DNA from: Isoptericola sp. AK164
GTDB taxonomy: Bacteria; Actinomycetota; Actinomycetes; Actinomycetales; Cellulomonadaceae
Length of the DNA stretch: 64,000 nt
Assembly (NCBI RefSeq): GCF_029643425.1
Contig: NZ_CP119106.1
Coordinates: forward strand, 1,302,001 to 1,366,000
Direction: 5' to 3'
The notes under the pieces: model-generated
Databases searched by the model: none
What the model was told of the DNA's origin: nothing
The model's input: only the letters and a program-made list of their open reading frames with translations
In this document: positions 8,407 through 15,984 of the stretch, piece after piece
How the letters are laid out: each line of letters opens with the position of its first letter
Numbering within the stretch: position 1 is the first letter of the stretch
Translations under genes and position numbers: made by a program

Positions 8407-9117
8407 ATGGGAACGAGCCTGGCCGGGGGCCAGTCGCTGCTGGACCGACTGCCGGGGCAGGAGGTCTTGCTGGGACAGGACGTCCGGTTCCGCCCGCGGT
8501 GGTGGACCCCGCGGGTGCCGGCGTCGTCGTGGCTCGAGGAGCTCCCGGCGGACCCGGCCGACCCGGAGCGCCGCCGGCTCTCGCGCGGCCGGATGCTCGC
8601 CGCCGCCGACGGGGCGGACGACGGGGAGTCGCAGGCGCTGCTCGCGTCGTGCGCGTGGAGCGCGGGGGACCGGCCGCTCCTGGCGAGCCGCAGCGCACGC
8701 GCCCTCGTCGAGACGGAGCCGAGCGAGCTCCTGTCACGGCTCCGGCTGGCCGCCAAGCACCTCGGCACGGCGCGGGGAGCGGTCGACGCCTACCGCGCGA
8801 TGCAGCGCGGGGGAGCGGCGAGCGTGAAGCACCTCGGTCCGGCGTCGTTCACCACGTACCTGTACGTCGCGGACTTCGGGACCCGCGGCGGTGTGCGCGG
8901 CGGTGACGCGCTGATCATGGACCGGTTCGTCGTCCGCGCGCTGAACGACCTGCACGGCCTGTCGGTGCCCGATGGCGGTCCGTGGTCCGCCGACCTGTAC
9001 GCGCGCTGGCTCGACATCGCCGCGGACCAGGCGTGGCTGGCCACGGTCGAGCTCGGCCGCTCGGTGCGCAGCGACGAGATCGAGTACGCGTACTCGGAGT
9101 ACGGCCGGGTGCTCTGA
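8407..9117 (+). CDS. 8-oxoguanine DNA glycosylase OGG-fold-like protein
   Basis: A 236-residue soluble protein. Several segments resemble the uncharacterised OGG-fold (HhH-GPD-like) bacterial family: LGPASFTTYLY, then ALIMDRFVVRALN, then SADLYARWLDIAADQAW. If correct it would bind or act on DNA as a base-excision or DNA-recognition protein. I recognise the family only from pattern memory and see no confirmed catalytic residue. I use ATG 8407 (AAGGAG further upstream than ideal); a GTG at 8353 is the alternative. Codon use is high-GC like the core genome. It is co-directional with the MazG/helicase pair that follows after about 240 bases. Confidence 0.55.
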   Translation: MGTSLAGGQSLLDRLPGQEVLLGQDVRFRPRWWTPRVPASSWLEELPADPADPERRRLSRGRMLAAADGADDGESQALLASCAWSAGDRPLLASRSARALVETEPSELLSRLRLAAKHLGTARGAVDAYRAMQRGGAASVKHLGPASFTTYLYVADFGTRGGVRGGDALIMDRFVVRALNDLHGLSVPDGGPWSADLYARWLDIAADQAWLATVELGRSVRSDEIEYAYSEYGRVL

Positions 9118-9358
9118 CGTCGAGAGACCTCGCCATGTGGACGTGAGCGAAGGTCCTTGGACGGGCGTACTCGTGGCCGTGGAGAAGGTCTCCAAGGCGA
9201 CGGGACCAGGCATCATCGATTACGGGGGCTGGCGCGACGGTGGGGCTGGGATTGAATGGTGGTCATCGGCTCCTCCGCTGGGCCACGGAACGCCGCACCA
9301 TCGCAGGCCCCAGGGCACTTGACGGGGGCGTAGCGGGGGTGCGAGCTAGGGTGCAGTC

Positions 9359-9679
9359 ATGGTGGATGAGCAGGTGAGAGGCGCGCTACGGGACTTCGTC
9401 GCCGAACGGGACTGGGCCCAGTTCCACACCCCTGAGAACCTGGCGAAGAGCATCGCCATCGAGGCCGGCGAGCTGCTCGAGTGCTTTCAGTGGGGTGCGG
9501 AACCCGATCCGGAGGCTGTCCGCCACGAGCTGGCTGATGTGCTGTCCTACTGCCTACATCTCGCCGAGCGCCTCGACCTCGACGCGGACCGTATCGTCCT
9601 GGAGAAGCTGGAGATGACGCGGGAGAAGTACCCGGTCGACAAGGCGCGAGGGAGCAGTGCCAAGTATGACCAGCTTTGA
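9359..9679 (+). CDS. MazG-like nucleotide pyrophosphohydrolase
   Basis: A 106-residue all-alpha NTP pyrophosphohydrolase of the MazG-like family, which hydrolyses (d)NTPs or modified nucleotides to monophosphates. The metal-binding signature is clear: EAGELLE at about residues 38-44 and ELADVLSY at about 59-66, a standard ExxE...ExxD arrangement. A -10-like TAGGGT at 9347-9352 would place transcription start at or near the ATG, so the message may be leaderless. The gene overlaps the helicase gene by 14 bases, so the two are translated together. Base composition is lower in GC than neighbouring core genes. Confidence 0.85.
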   Translation: MVDEQVRGALRDFVAERDWAQFHTPENLAKSIAIEAGELLECFQWGAEPDPEAVRHELADVLSYCLHLAERLDLDADRIVLEKLEMTREKYPVDKARGSSAKYDQL

Positions 9680-11387
9680 GATCTCGAGTCGTGCCTTCTC
9701 GTCGACGACCCACGAGGAGCTTCGCCAGGCGGGGGATCGGTACACGAACTGGCCCGTCGTGTACGTGCTGGACGACGGTCGACAGGTCTACGTGGGCGAG
9801 ACGGGCAACGTGGCCAACCGGATGAGGCAGCACGCAGAGACGAAGAGCCACCTGGAGCAGGTGCGCATCGTGCTGGACGACACGTTCAACAAGTCGGTGT
9901 GCCTCGATCTCGAGTCGCACCTGATTCGGTACTTCTCCGGCGACGCCAAGCTTGAGGTCCTCAACCGCAACGACGGCGTGATCGACGCCGACTACTTCTT
10001 GCGAGAGGACTACAAGGACACCTTCAAGGCGGTCTTCGAAGAGTTGCGCTCGCTCGGTCTCTTCGAACGGTCGATCCCGGAGATCGAGAACAGCGACCTG
10101 TTCAAGTACTCACCCTTCAAGGCGTTGACCCAGGAACAGGCCATCGTGATCGAGGACGTCCTGGAAGGGCTGTTCGTCGATCTGGAGCAGGACGTCGACA
10201 CCACGGCTGTCATCGAGGGGGAGCCTGGAACCGGAAAGACCATCGTGGCAGTCTTCCTGCTCAAGCTGCTGCGGGACATTGCGACGCTCGGTGTGGAGGA
10301 GAACGCGGAGACGGACACGATGTTCTCCGACTTCTTCGCCAAGGGGCACCGAGAGATGCTCGAAGGAAAGCGTATCGGCTTCGTGATCCCGCAGCAGTCG
10401 CTCCGAAAGACGATCCAGAAGGTCTTCCGCAAGACGCCCCGGATGAAGGGCGTCGAGGTCATCGGACCCTTCGATGTCGGGGCTGCCCAGGAGCGCTTCG
10501 ATCTTCTCGTCGTTGACGAGGCGCACCGACTGGGTCAGCGAGCCAATCAGCCCTCGGCTTCTCTCAACTCGAAGTACACCGAGATCAACCTGCGCCTCTT
10601 CGGCAACGACGACTCACGGTGGACCCAGCTCGACTGGATCAGGCGACAGAGCAAGCACACCATCTTCCTGCTCGACAGTCTCCAGAGCGTCAAACCCGCA
10701 GACATCCCCCGGGAGCTCCAGCGGGGTTTGGTGGATGAGGCGCAGCGTGGGGGACGCATCTATCGACTCATGTCGCAGATGCGCGTCCGCGCGGGGAGCG
10801 ACTACGTCCGCTACGTGCGGCGCGTCCTCGGGGACGCGGCCCCAGACGAGGCGGAGAACTTCTCGCCCTACGACCTGCGGTTCTTCGACGACCTCGGTGA
10901 GATGCGAGCGGAGATCGCCCGGCGCAACCAGGAGGTCGGTCTAGGTCGGCTGGTCGCGGGGTACGCCTGGCCGTGGGTGACCAAGAAGGATCCGACCGCC
11001 TACGACATCGAGCTCGACGGCGAGAGGCTGCGGTGGAACCAGGCCCCGACGGACTGGATCAACTCGGCGACCTCGCCGCAGGAGGTGGGGTCGATCCACA
11101 CTGTGCAGGGATATGACCTCAACTATGCCGGTGTCATCGTCGGCCCCGATCTCCGCTACGACCGACGTCAGCGCCGTCTGGTGATCGATCGTGCAAATTA
11201 TCATGACAAGAAGGGTAAGGAGAACAATCCCCGGCTCGGCATCGTCTACACCGATGAGGATCTGCGATCCTTCATCCTCAACATCTACGCCGTGCTGATG
11301 ACCCGCGGGATTATCGGCACCTACGTCTACGTGTGTGATCCTGAACTGCGCGAGTATCTGCGGCCGTACTTCTCGGTGCCCGCCTAG
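9666..11387 (+). CDS. GIY-YIG nuclease / Schlafen group 3-type (DUF2075) DNA/RNA helicase fusion
   Basis: A 573-residue fusion. Residues about 20-95 form a GIY-YIG-type nuclease domain (VVYVLDDGRQVYVGETGN, then NRMRQH, with a later Glu in LDLESHL). Residues about 140-570 are a superfamily-1-like helicase of the DUF2075 class: Walker A EGEPGTGKT, Walker B LLVVDEAH, the family motif HTVQGYDLNYAGVIVG and a C-terminal MTRG...GTYVYV segment. The domain is shared with long Schlafen proteins of vertebrates. ATG 9666 lies inside the MazG-like gene; GTG 9657 is an alternative. A sampled 60-base stretch (10321-10380) has 34 G+C against 43 in a core stretch (12541-12600), suggesting horizontal acquisition. 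A role in phage defence is inferred. Confidence 0.85.
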   Translation: MTSFEISSRAFSSTTHEELRQAGDRYTNWPVVYVLDDGRQVYVGETGNVANRMRQHAETKSHLEQVRIVLDDTFNKSVCLDLESHLIRYFSGDAKLEVLNRNDGVIDADYFLREDYKDTFKAVFEELRSLGLFERSIPEIENSDLFKYSPFKALTQEQAIVIEDVLEGLFVDLEQDVDTTAVIEGEPGTGKTIVAVFLLKLLRDIATLGVEENAETDTMFSDFFAKGHREMLEGKRIGFVIPQQSLRKTIQKVFRKTPRMKGVEVIGPFDVGAAQERFDLLVVDEAHRLGQRANQPSASLNSKYTEINLRLFGNDDSRWTQLDWIRRQSKHTIFLLDSLQSVKPADIPRELQRGLVDEAQRGGRIYRLMSQMRVRAGSDYVRYVRRVLGDAAPDEAENFSPYDLRFFDDLGEMRAEIARRNQEVGLGRLVAGYAWPWVTKKDPTAYDIELDGERLRWNQAPTDWINSATSPQEVGSIHTVQGYDLNYAGVIVGPDLRYDRRQRRLVIDRANYHDKKGKENNPRLGIVYTDEDLRSFILNIYAVLMTRGIIGTYVYVCDPELREYLRPYFSVPA

Positions 11388-11427
11388 GTACTGGCCCCGG
11401 GGAGTCTCGCTGCTGCGGAAACGGCCT

Positions 11428-11520
11428 GTACGTCAGCTGCAGGACTCCGGAGCGGGTCCGGTTCAGCTCGGCGACGTGGCGGCCCTCGAGCAGCACGGCC
11501 AGATGGTTCGTGCGCGCCAT
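11428..11520 (-). pseudogene. hipA toxin remnant, N-terminal fragment only
   Basis: ATG 11520 follows the hipB-like stop by one base and opens a frame whose first 31 residues look like the start of a HipA kinase (LAVLLEGRHVAEL, then SGVLQLTY). After that the frame runs into the 3' end of the oppositely oriented helicase gene and loses all HipA similarity, ending in an unrelated Arg/Pro-rich tail. The kinase domain of about 350-400 residues is absent. The toxin is therefore dead. The break lies just beyond the helicase stop codon. Confidence 0.65.
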
Positions 11521-11521
11521 G

Positions 11522-11809
11522 TCAGACGTCCCCGTGACCGTCGCGGATCGTCAGGCTGGCGTCGAGCGCGTCGAGGACGCGCATCAGACGCCCGACCTCG
11601 AGGCCGGGCGTCTCGCCACCCTCCAGGCCGACCAGCCACTGTCGGGACACCTCGGCACGTCGGGCGAGCTCGGCCTGGGTCATCCCGCGGTCGAGGCGCA
11701 GGCGTCGGACCGCTGCGCCCAGCCGGGGGAGCGAGCGGGCGTTGAGCAGGTTCGGCTCTACAGAGTCAACGTACGGCGACACTGCGTCGATGTCGCCGTA
11801 CCGCGACAT
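11522..11809 (-). CDS. HipB-like XRE family antitoxin/regulator
   Basis: A 95-residue DNA-binding protein with a classical helix-turn-helix at about residues 30-82 (LGAAVRRLRLDRGMTQ, AELARRAEVSRQWLVGLE). The spacing and the following hipA fragment identify it as the antitoxin-regulator of a HipBA system. The start is uncertain: ATG 11809 is used here; GTG 11782 and ATG 11875 are in frame too. An 11-base inverted repeat at 11771-11801 overlaps the 5' codons of this version and could be its operator. With the toxin truncated, the protein may persist as an orphan regulator. Confidence 0.7.
   Translation of the reverse strand: MSRYGDIDAVSPYVDSVEPNLLNARSLPRLGAAVRRLRLDRGMTQAELARRAEVSRQWLVGLEGGETPGLEVGRLMRVLDALDASLTIRDGHGDV
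11771..11801. promoter_or_regulatory. Inverted repeat, candidate HipB operator
   Basis: GTACGGCGACA and its exact inverse TGTCGCCGTAC are separated by nine bases. The site lies at the 5' end of the hipB-like gene, where HipB proteins bind to repress their own operon. It overlaps the coding sequence if the upstream ATG is used, so it may also be a coding coincidence. Confidence 0.45.
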
Positions 11810-12010
11810 CCGGACCGTTCGCCGGCCCGTTACCACCGACGCGACCCAGATCACGGCACGAAGTGTTGCCAGCATGTAACGTGGCCCGTGGTCGGCACCC
11901 CAGGCGTCCCGACCGAGAACGAAACAGGCTTGTGTATCTACCAGGTGCTCCTCGCGCCCACGGCGGCACGACGATCGTGCGGCATCGCCGCGCTGGAGGA
12001 GACCCTAGAT

Positions 12011-13300
12011 TTGAGTACGACCCAGACCCTGACCGCGACGACGCAGGTCACCGGGCCCGAGTCCACGCCGGACACGCACCGCAGCACGACCGTGCTGCAG
12101 GCCGTGGGCCGCACCTACTTCCCGCTGGCGTTCGTCGCGCGCCTGCCGTTCGCGATGATGGTCGTCGGCGTCCTGACCCTGGTGGTCGCCGGCCGCGACT
12201 CGCTCACCCTGGGCGGCGCGACGTCGGGCGTGGTCGGCCTCGGAGGGGCGGCGATCGGGCCGCTCGTCGGGGCCTGGGCCGACCGCGCGGGCCAGCGTCG
12301 CGTCCTGCTCGCGACTGCCGCTGTGCACAGCCTGCTGCTCCTTGGCCTGACGGCCGCCGTGTACTCCACGGCGTCGGACGCCGCCGTCCTCGCGATCGCG
12401 TTCGCCATCGGCGCCAGTGCCCCGCAGGTGCCGCCGATGTCGCGCAGCCGCCTCGTGGCGATCATCCGCACGCGCCTTCCCGTGGCACGGCAGCAGCGCA
12501 CCCTGAGCCGCACCATGTCGTACGAGTCCGCGGCCGACGAGATCGTCTTCGTCGTCGGACCGTTCGTCGTCGGCGTGCTGGCGGCGGCCTTCGGCCCCAC
12601 CGCGCCGATGATCGCGGCAGCCGGGCTGACCGCCGTGGCCGTCGGGGCCTTCGCTCTGCACGCCACGTCGCGCACGACGGCGGCACCCGCCACGGGTGCG
12701 ACGGCCCCCGCCGCGCACAGCACCGGCTCCCAGGCGCCGGTCCAGGAGCTGTGGCACCGACGCGTCCTGGTGTTGGTGGCCGGTTTCGTCGGCATCGGAC
12801 TGTTCTTCGGCGCGACGCTGACCGCGATGTCGGCCGTGACCGGGGATGCCGGGCACTCCGAGCGGGCTGGGCTGCTGTACGGGTTCATGGGGATCGGGTC
12901 GGTCGTCTCGGCGCTCGCGGTCTCCGCGTTCCCGGCGCGGTTCAGCCTCCGCGCCCGCTGGCTGACGGCTGCCGTCCTGCAGCTCGCCGGCGCCGTCGTG
13001 GTCGCCACGTCGGACTCGACCGGCGTGCTGATCGTCGGGCTCCTCGTCGCCGGTCTCGGTATCGGCCCGAGCCTCGTGACGATCTACTCGCTCGGCTCCG
13101 AGCGCAGCCCGCGCGGCCGCGGCACCACCCTGATGGCCATGCTCGGTTCGTCGGTGATCCTCGGGCAGTCGGCGGCCTCGGCGGCCACCGGCGCGCTCGC
13201 CGACACGGTCGGCACGGGGGCCGCCCTGGCGACGCCGGCCGTCGCCGGAGGTGTCGTCCTGGCGGCCGCCGTCGCGAACTGGAGGCTGGCCGACCGTTAA
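12011..13300 (+). CDS. MFS transporter
   Basis: A 429-residue major facilitator with about 12 hydrophobic segments in two halves. The loop between the first helices shows the family's acidic/basic pattern (GAWADRAGQRR). A polar Ala/Thr-rich linker of about 30 residues separates the halves. Start chosen at TTG 12011: GGAGGAG lies nine bases upstream and the upstream frame is nonconserved. Similar proteins export drugs or metabolites, but the substrate is unknown. It follows the hipB-like gene divergently and precedes the PH-like membrane protein on the same strand. Confidence 0.82.
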   Translation: MSTTQTLTATTQVTGPESTPDTHRSTTVLQAVGRTYFPLAFVARLPFAMMVVGVLTLVVAGRDSLTLGGATSGVVGLGGAAIGPLVGAWADRAGQRRVLLATAAVHSLLLLGLTAAVYSTASDAAVLAIAFAIGASAPQVPPMSRSRLVAIIRTRLPVARQQRTLSRTMSYESAADEIVFVVGPFVVGVLAAAFGPTAPMIAAAGLTAVAVGAFALHATSRTTAAPATGATAPAAHSTGSQAPVQELWHRRVLVLVAGFVGIGLFFGATLTAMSAVTGDAGHSERAGLLYGFMGIGSVVSALAVSAFPARFSLRARWLTAAVLQLAGAVVVATSDSTGVLIVGLLVAGLGIGPSLVTIYSLGSERSPRGRGTTLMAMLGSSVILGQSAASAATGALADTVGTGAALATPAVAGGVVLAAAVANWRLADR

Positions 13301-13310
13301 ACTGGATCGA

Positions 13311-13883
13311 ATGGCACCTGCTGAACGCTGGGACGCGGACCTCACCCGGGACGGGCGAGCGCAGATCACCGCGTCCCGCGCGCGGATGCTCTGGCCGCTC
13401 GCCGCGGCGGCCGTCTTCCTCGCCCTCGGGGTCGCCATGGTGAGCGACGAGGTCCGGCCGCTGTCCGTCGCCGTCGTCGTGGTCTTCGCCGTCGGCGTCG
13501 GCGTCCTGCTGTGGCGGGTCGTCCGGCCCGTCCGGCTGGTGGTCACGCGGGACGGCGTCCGCTATCGACGTCTTGAGCTGCCGTGGGACGACGTCGTCGC
13601 GGTCCACGAGCGGTCCACCGGGGCCAACCGCTTCGTTCTGCTGCAGATCACCGACGAGGCGGCGGCGCGGCTCGGCTCCCAGCACGGTGTCACACGCCGG
13701 CTGCTGCGCAACGACGACGACACGTGCGGCAAGGCCTGCGTGGAGGTCGCCGGTCCGTTCGACCACCACGACGAGCTGGTGACCTGGCTCGAGGCCGTCC
13801 GCGCACGCTCCGCCGGAAGTGCCGACGACACGCGGTCGAGCGCCGACGTCGAGGCGCCCGAGAGTGCCGACCCTCCGCACTGA
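13311..13883 (+). CDS. Membrane protein with PH-like cytosolic domain
   Basis: A 190-residue protein with two transmembrane helices close together (about residues 26-45 and 50-68) and a beta-rich cytosolic domain (VRLVVTRDGVRYRRLELPW, then DVVAVHERS) resembling the bacterial PH-like domains of small actinobacterial membrane proteins. It ends in a polar acidic tail. ATG 13311 comes ten bases after the MFS stop, so the two are probably cotranscribed. Function unknown. Confidence 0.65.
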   Translation: MAPAERWDADLTRDGRAQITASRARMLWPLAAAAVFLALGVAMVSDEVRPLSVAVVVVFAVGVGVLLWRVVRPVRLVVTRDGVRYRRLELPWDDVVAVHERSTGANRFVLLQITDEAAARLGSQHGVTRRLLRNDDDTCGKACVEVAGPFDHHDELVTWLEAVRARSAGSADDTRSSADVEAPESADPPH

Positions 13884-13934
13884 TCGTCCCGAGCCGACCT
13901 GACGGAGCCGAGCACACCGGTTAGCGTCGGGTGC

Positions 13935-14252
13935 ATGGACGATGCCGTGCAGGTCGTCACCACGACCGTCTCCGAAGAGGCCGCGCTGCGGCTCATGCAG
14001 GACGCCGTCGGACGCCGCCTGGTCGCCTGCGGCCAGGTCGACGGACCCGTCATCAGCGCGTACTGGTGGGACGGTGCGGTGGAGACGTCCATCGAGTGGC
14101 GACTGACCCTCAAGACGACGGCGACTCGGGTCGGCGAGCTGCGGACCTGGCTGGTCGAGCAGCATCCGTACGACGTCCCCGAGGTGCTCGCCACGCCCGT
14201 GACCGACGGGAACCCCGACTACCTGGCGTGGGTGCGTTCCGAGGTCGGCTGA
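13935..14252 (+). CDS. cutA: Divalent-cation tolerance protein CutA
   Basis: A 105-residue protein of the CutA1 family, small trimeric proteins linked to copper and divalent-cation tolerance whose exact biochemical role is unsettled. The family pattern runs the whole length: VTTTVSEEAA at the N-terminus, LVACGQVDGPVISAYWW in the middle, EWRLTLKTT, then the HPYDVPEVLA motif and a C-terminal DYLAWV. Length is normal. It is a single gene, convergent with the secreted protein gene downstream. Confidence 0.93.
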   Translation: MDDAVQVVTTTVSEEAALRLMQDAVGRRLVACGQVDGPVISAYWWDGAVETSIEWRLTLKTTATRVGELRTWLVEQHPYDVPEVLATPVTDGNPDYLAWVRSEVG

Positions 14253-14258
14253 CGCAGA

Positions 14259-15137
14259 TCAGCCGGTCAGTCGGACCTCGGCGTCGTGCACCTCGAGGGG
14301 CTGGGTCGAGTCGGTCGTGGTGAGCTCGCCGTCGATGTCGGTCCAGGTCGGTGTGCCGGTGATGCGGAACTGGCCGTGCCAGGTGGTGGTGAGGCTCGCG
14401 GTGAAGGTCCCCGGAGCCGGGTAGGGGAGATGGACGGCGTCGGCGCTGTCCCAGCGACCGCCAGGATGCTCGGTAGTGAGAGGTTCGGTCTCGTCACCGG
14501 CGTCCCAGGTGAACTCGGCGGGGAGTGCCCGGATCTGGACCGGGACGCCCAAGAGGGTGGTGTCCATGACCTGGTCGGCGTCGGTGGTGCGGGGATGGAT
14601 GCCGAAGTTGACGATGGCCCAGTCCCGGTCGACCTCCAGCTCGATCTCGGCCGGTTGCACGGGCATGGTCCGGAAGGCGTGCTCCGCCTCGGCCCGCAGG
14701 TCGGCCGGCGTGACGCAGGTTCCCTGGCTGACGAGCGTCGGGGCCGACTCGGACCCGTTGCCTCCGACCGCAACGGCGAACAGGCCGGGCAGCTCGTAGG
14801 CGTCGTCGGGGCAGTCGATGCCGGTCGCGATCGTCTCCGTGCCCTCCGCGCAGGCGAGGCGCAGAACAGTGTTCTCCAGATCGCTGAGCAGGCAGTAGTG
14901 CACGGTGGCGCGGAAGTAGCGGGTGTCGGAGGCGGAGTCGTTGCTCGTGCCGTTGAGGAGGTCGTCCTGCTCCCTGAGTGTCGCGGTCGCCACGATCTCG
15001 TCGTTCCCGTCATCGATGGCGCCCTGATAGTCCGGGTAAGGGCGTTCATCCGAGGCGGCAGCGAGCGCAGGGCTCAGATAGATCGGACCAGCAACCAAGG
15101 CCGCGACCAGTGTGCGAACGGCTTTTGCTCGAGTCAT
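14259..15137 (-). CDS. Secreted protein with PKD-like C-terminal region
   Basis: A 292-residue exported protein. The signal peptide spans about residues 1-28 (RTLVAALVAGPIYLSPALAAAS) with an Ala-rich cleavage site. Four cysteines in the mature part suggest two disulfides. The C-terminal third (FTWDAGDETEPLTTEHPGG, then YPAPGTFTASLTTTWHG) matches the PKD-like fold often found in actinobacterial secreted proteins of unknown function. Start ATG 15137 overlaps the stop of the upstream lipoprotein gene by four bases (ATGA), so they form a translationally coupled pair. No enzymatic motif is visible. Confidence 0.72.
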   Translation of the reverse strand: MTRAKAVRTLVAALVAGPIYLSPALAAASDERPYPDYQGAIDDGNDEIVATATLREQDDLLNGTSNDSASDTRYFRATVHYCLLSDLENTVLRLACAEGTETIATGIDCPDDAYELPGLFAVAVGGNGSESAPTLVSQGTCVTPADLRAEAEHAFRTMPVQPAEIELEVDRDWAIVNFGIHPRTTDADQVMDTTLLGVPVQIRALPAEFTWDAGDETEPLTTEHPGGRWDSADAVHLPYPAPGTFTASLTTTWHGQFRITGTPTWTDIDGELTTTDSTQPLEVHDAEVRLTG

Positions 15138-15772
15138 GACGAAGCCTCAGGGATCTGACCGATCCCAACGAGCACCCATTCGCCGTCTCTGATACCGATC
15201 TCGGCGCGGTGCTTCGCTATCCTCCGCTCGGACTCGTAGAGCACTTCACCCGAACTGTCGGTGATCCGTGTGGAGTCCTCCCGAATGGCGATGTCGAGCG
15301 GCCATACCCCGGTAATTGCGTCGCGCTCGTAGATCGTCTCGATCGTTGCCTTGACTTCGCCGCCGGTGTAGATGTCGCCCCGTTCCGCGATGGTCCGCGC
15401 CTGTTCTAGGCGTGACGCACAGAAGCCACATGATCGGTGAGAGTGCGCTTCCCACTCCTCGGTGTCGCCGGTCATCATCATCTGTTGCTCGAGCCCGAGG
15501 ATGTACTTCACTGCCGCGGCAGCGCCGTCGGCATCTTTGTGGTCCATCGCGGCCGGGCGCTCCGGCTTCGCCGGACCCGTCTCCGATGGCGACGGGGACG
15601 GGCTCGGTTCCGCCGACGGCGACTCCGGCACTGGCGCCGATACCTGCGTCTCGCTAGCCACGGCGTTGGGCGCTGCAGGATCGTCGCCGGTGCAGCCCGA
15701 CAGCAGCGCGGCACCAAGGAGGGCCGCAGCGAGCGGTCGGAGCTGCAGGAGGTGCCGGGGTGTGCGCGCCAT
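15134..15772 (-). CDS. DUF6318 family lipoprotein
   Basis: A 212-residue lipoprotein. The signal peptide ends in the lipobox LLSGC (Cys at about residue 27), followed by a Pro/Ser-rich linker and a globular domain from about residue 70. The domain pattern (GAAAAVKYILGLEQQMMMTGD, then SCGFCASRLEQ with a CxxC, then a beta-rich C-terminus) corresponds to DUF6318, small actinobacterial lipoproteins on the outer face of the membrane with unknown function. ATG 15772 has GGAGACG upstream. It is the first gene of a two-gene operon with the secreted protein gene. Confidence 0.75.
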   Translation of the reverse strand: MARTPRHLLQLRPLAAALLGAALLSGCTGDDPAAPNAVASETQVSAPVPESPSAEPSPSPSPSETGPAKPERPAAMDHKDADGAAAAVKYILGLEQQMMMTGDTEEWEAHSHRSCGFCASRLEQARTIAERGDIYTGGEVKATIETIYERDAITGVWPLDIAIREDSTRITDSSGEVLYESERRIAKHRAEIGIRDGEWVLVGIGQIPEASS

Positions 15773-15867
15773 TGCGTCTCCAGGGCATCAGTGGCAGGAA
15801 CGACTCCCGACCCTAGCGACCCGGACACACCGGACGAAACCTCCCGTCCCACCCTGTGGACAACCGC

Positions 15868-15938
15868 GTGCTACCTCGCGCGGAAGTTGCCTACCCCGCA
15901 AAGAAGTTGCCTACCTCGGCCCGGAGTTGCCTACCTCG
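15868..15938 (-). repeat. Word array A: four units at an exact 20-bp period
   Basis: The 13-base word GTTGCCTACCTCG recurs at 15886 (one change), 15906 and 15926, each separated by seven variable bases. A variant lead unit GTGCTACCTCG at 15868 keeps the same 20-base register. On the minus strand the array follows the end of the 15985-16830 gene. The same arrangement, with the same lead unit, follows ileS at 42198-42270. Confidence 0.85.
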
Positions 15939-15984
15939 GCGGTGGGCGGGTCGGTGGGGGGCATGGAAGGTGAGGGAACAGAGC

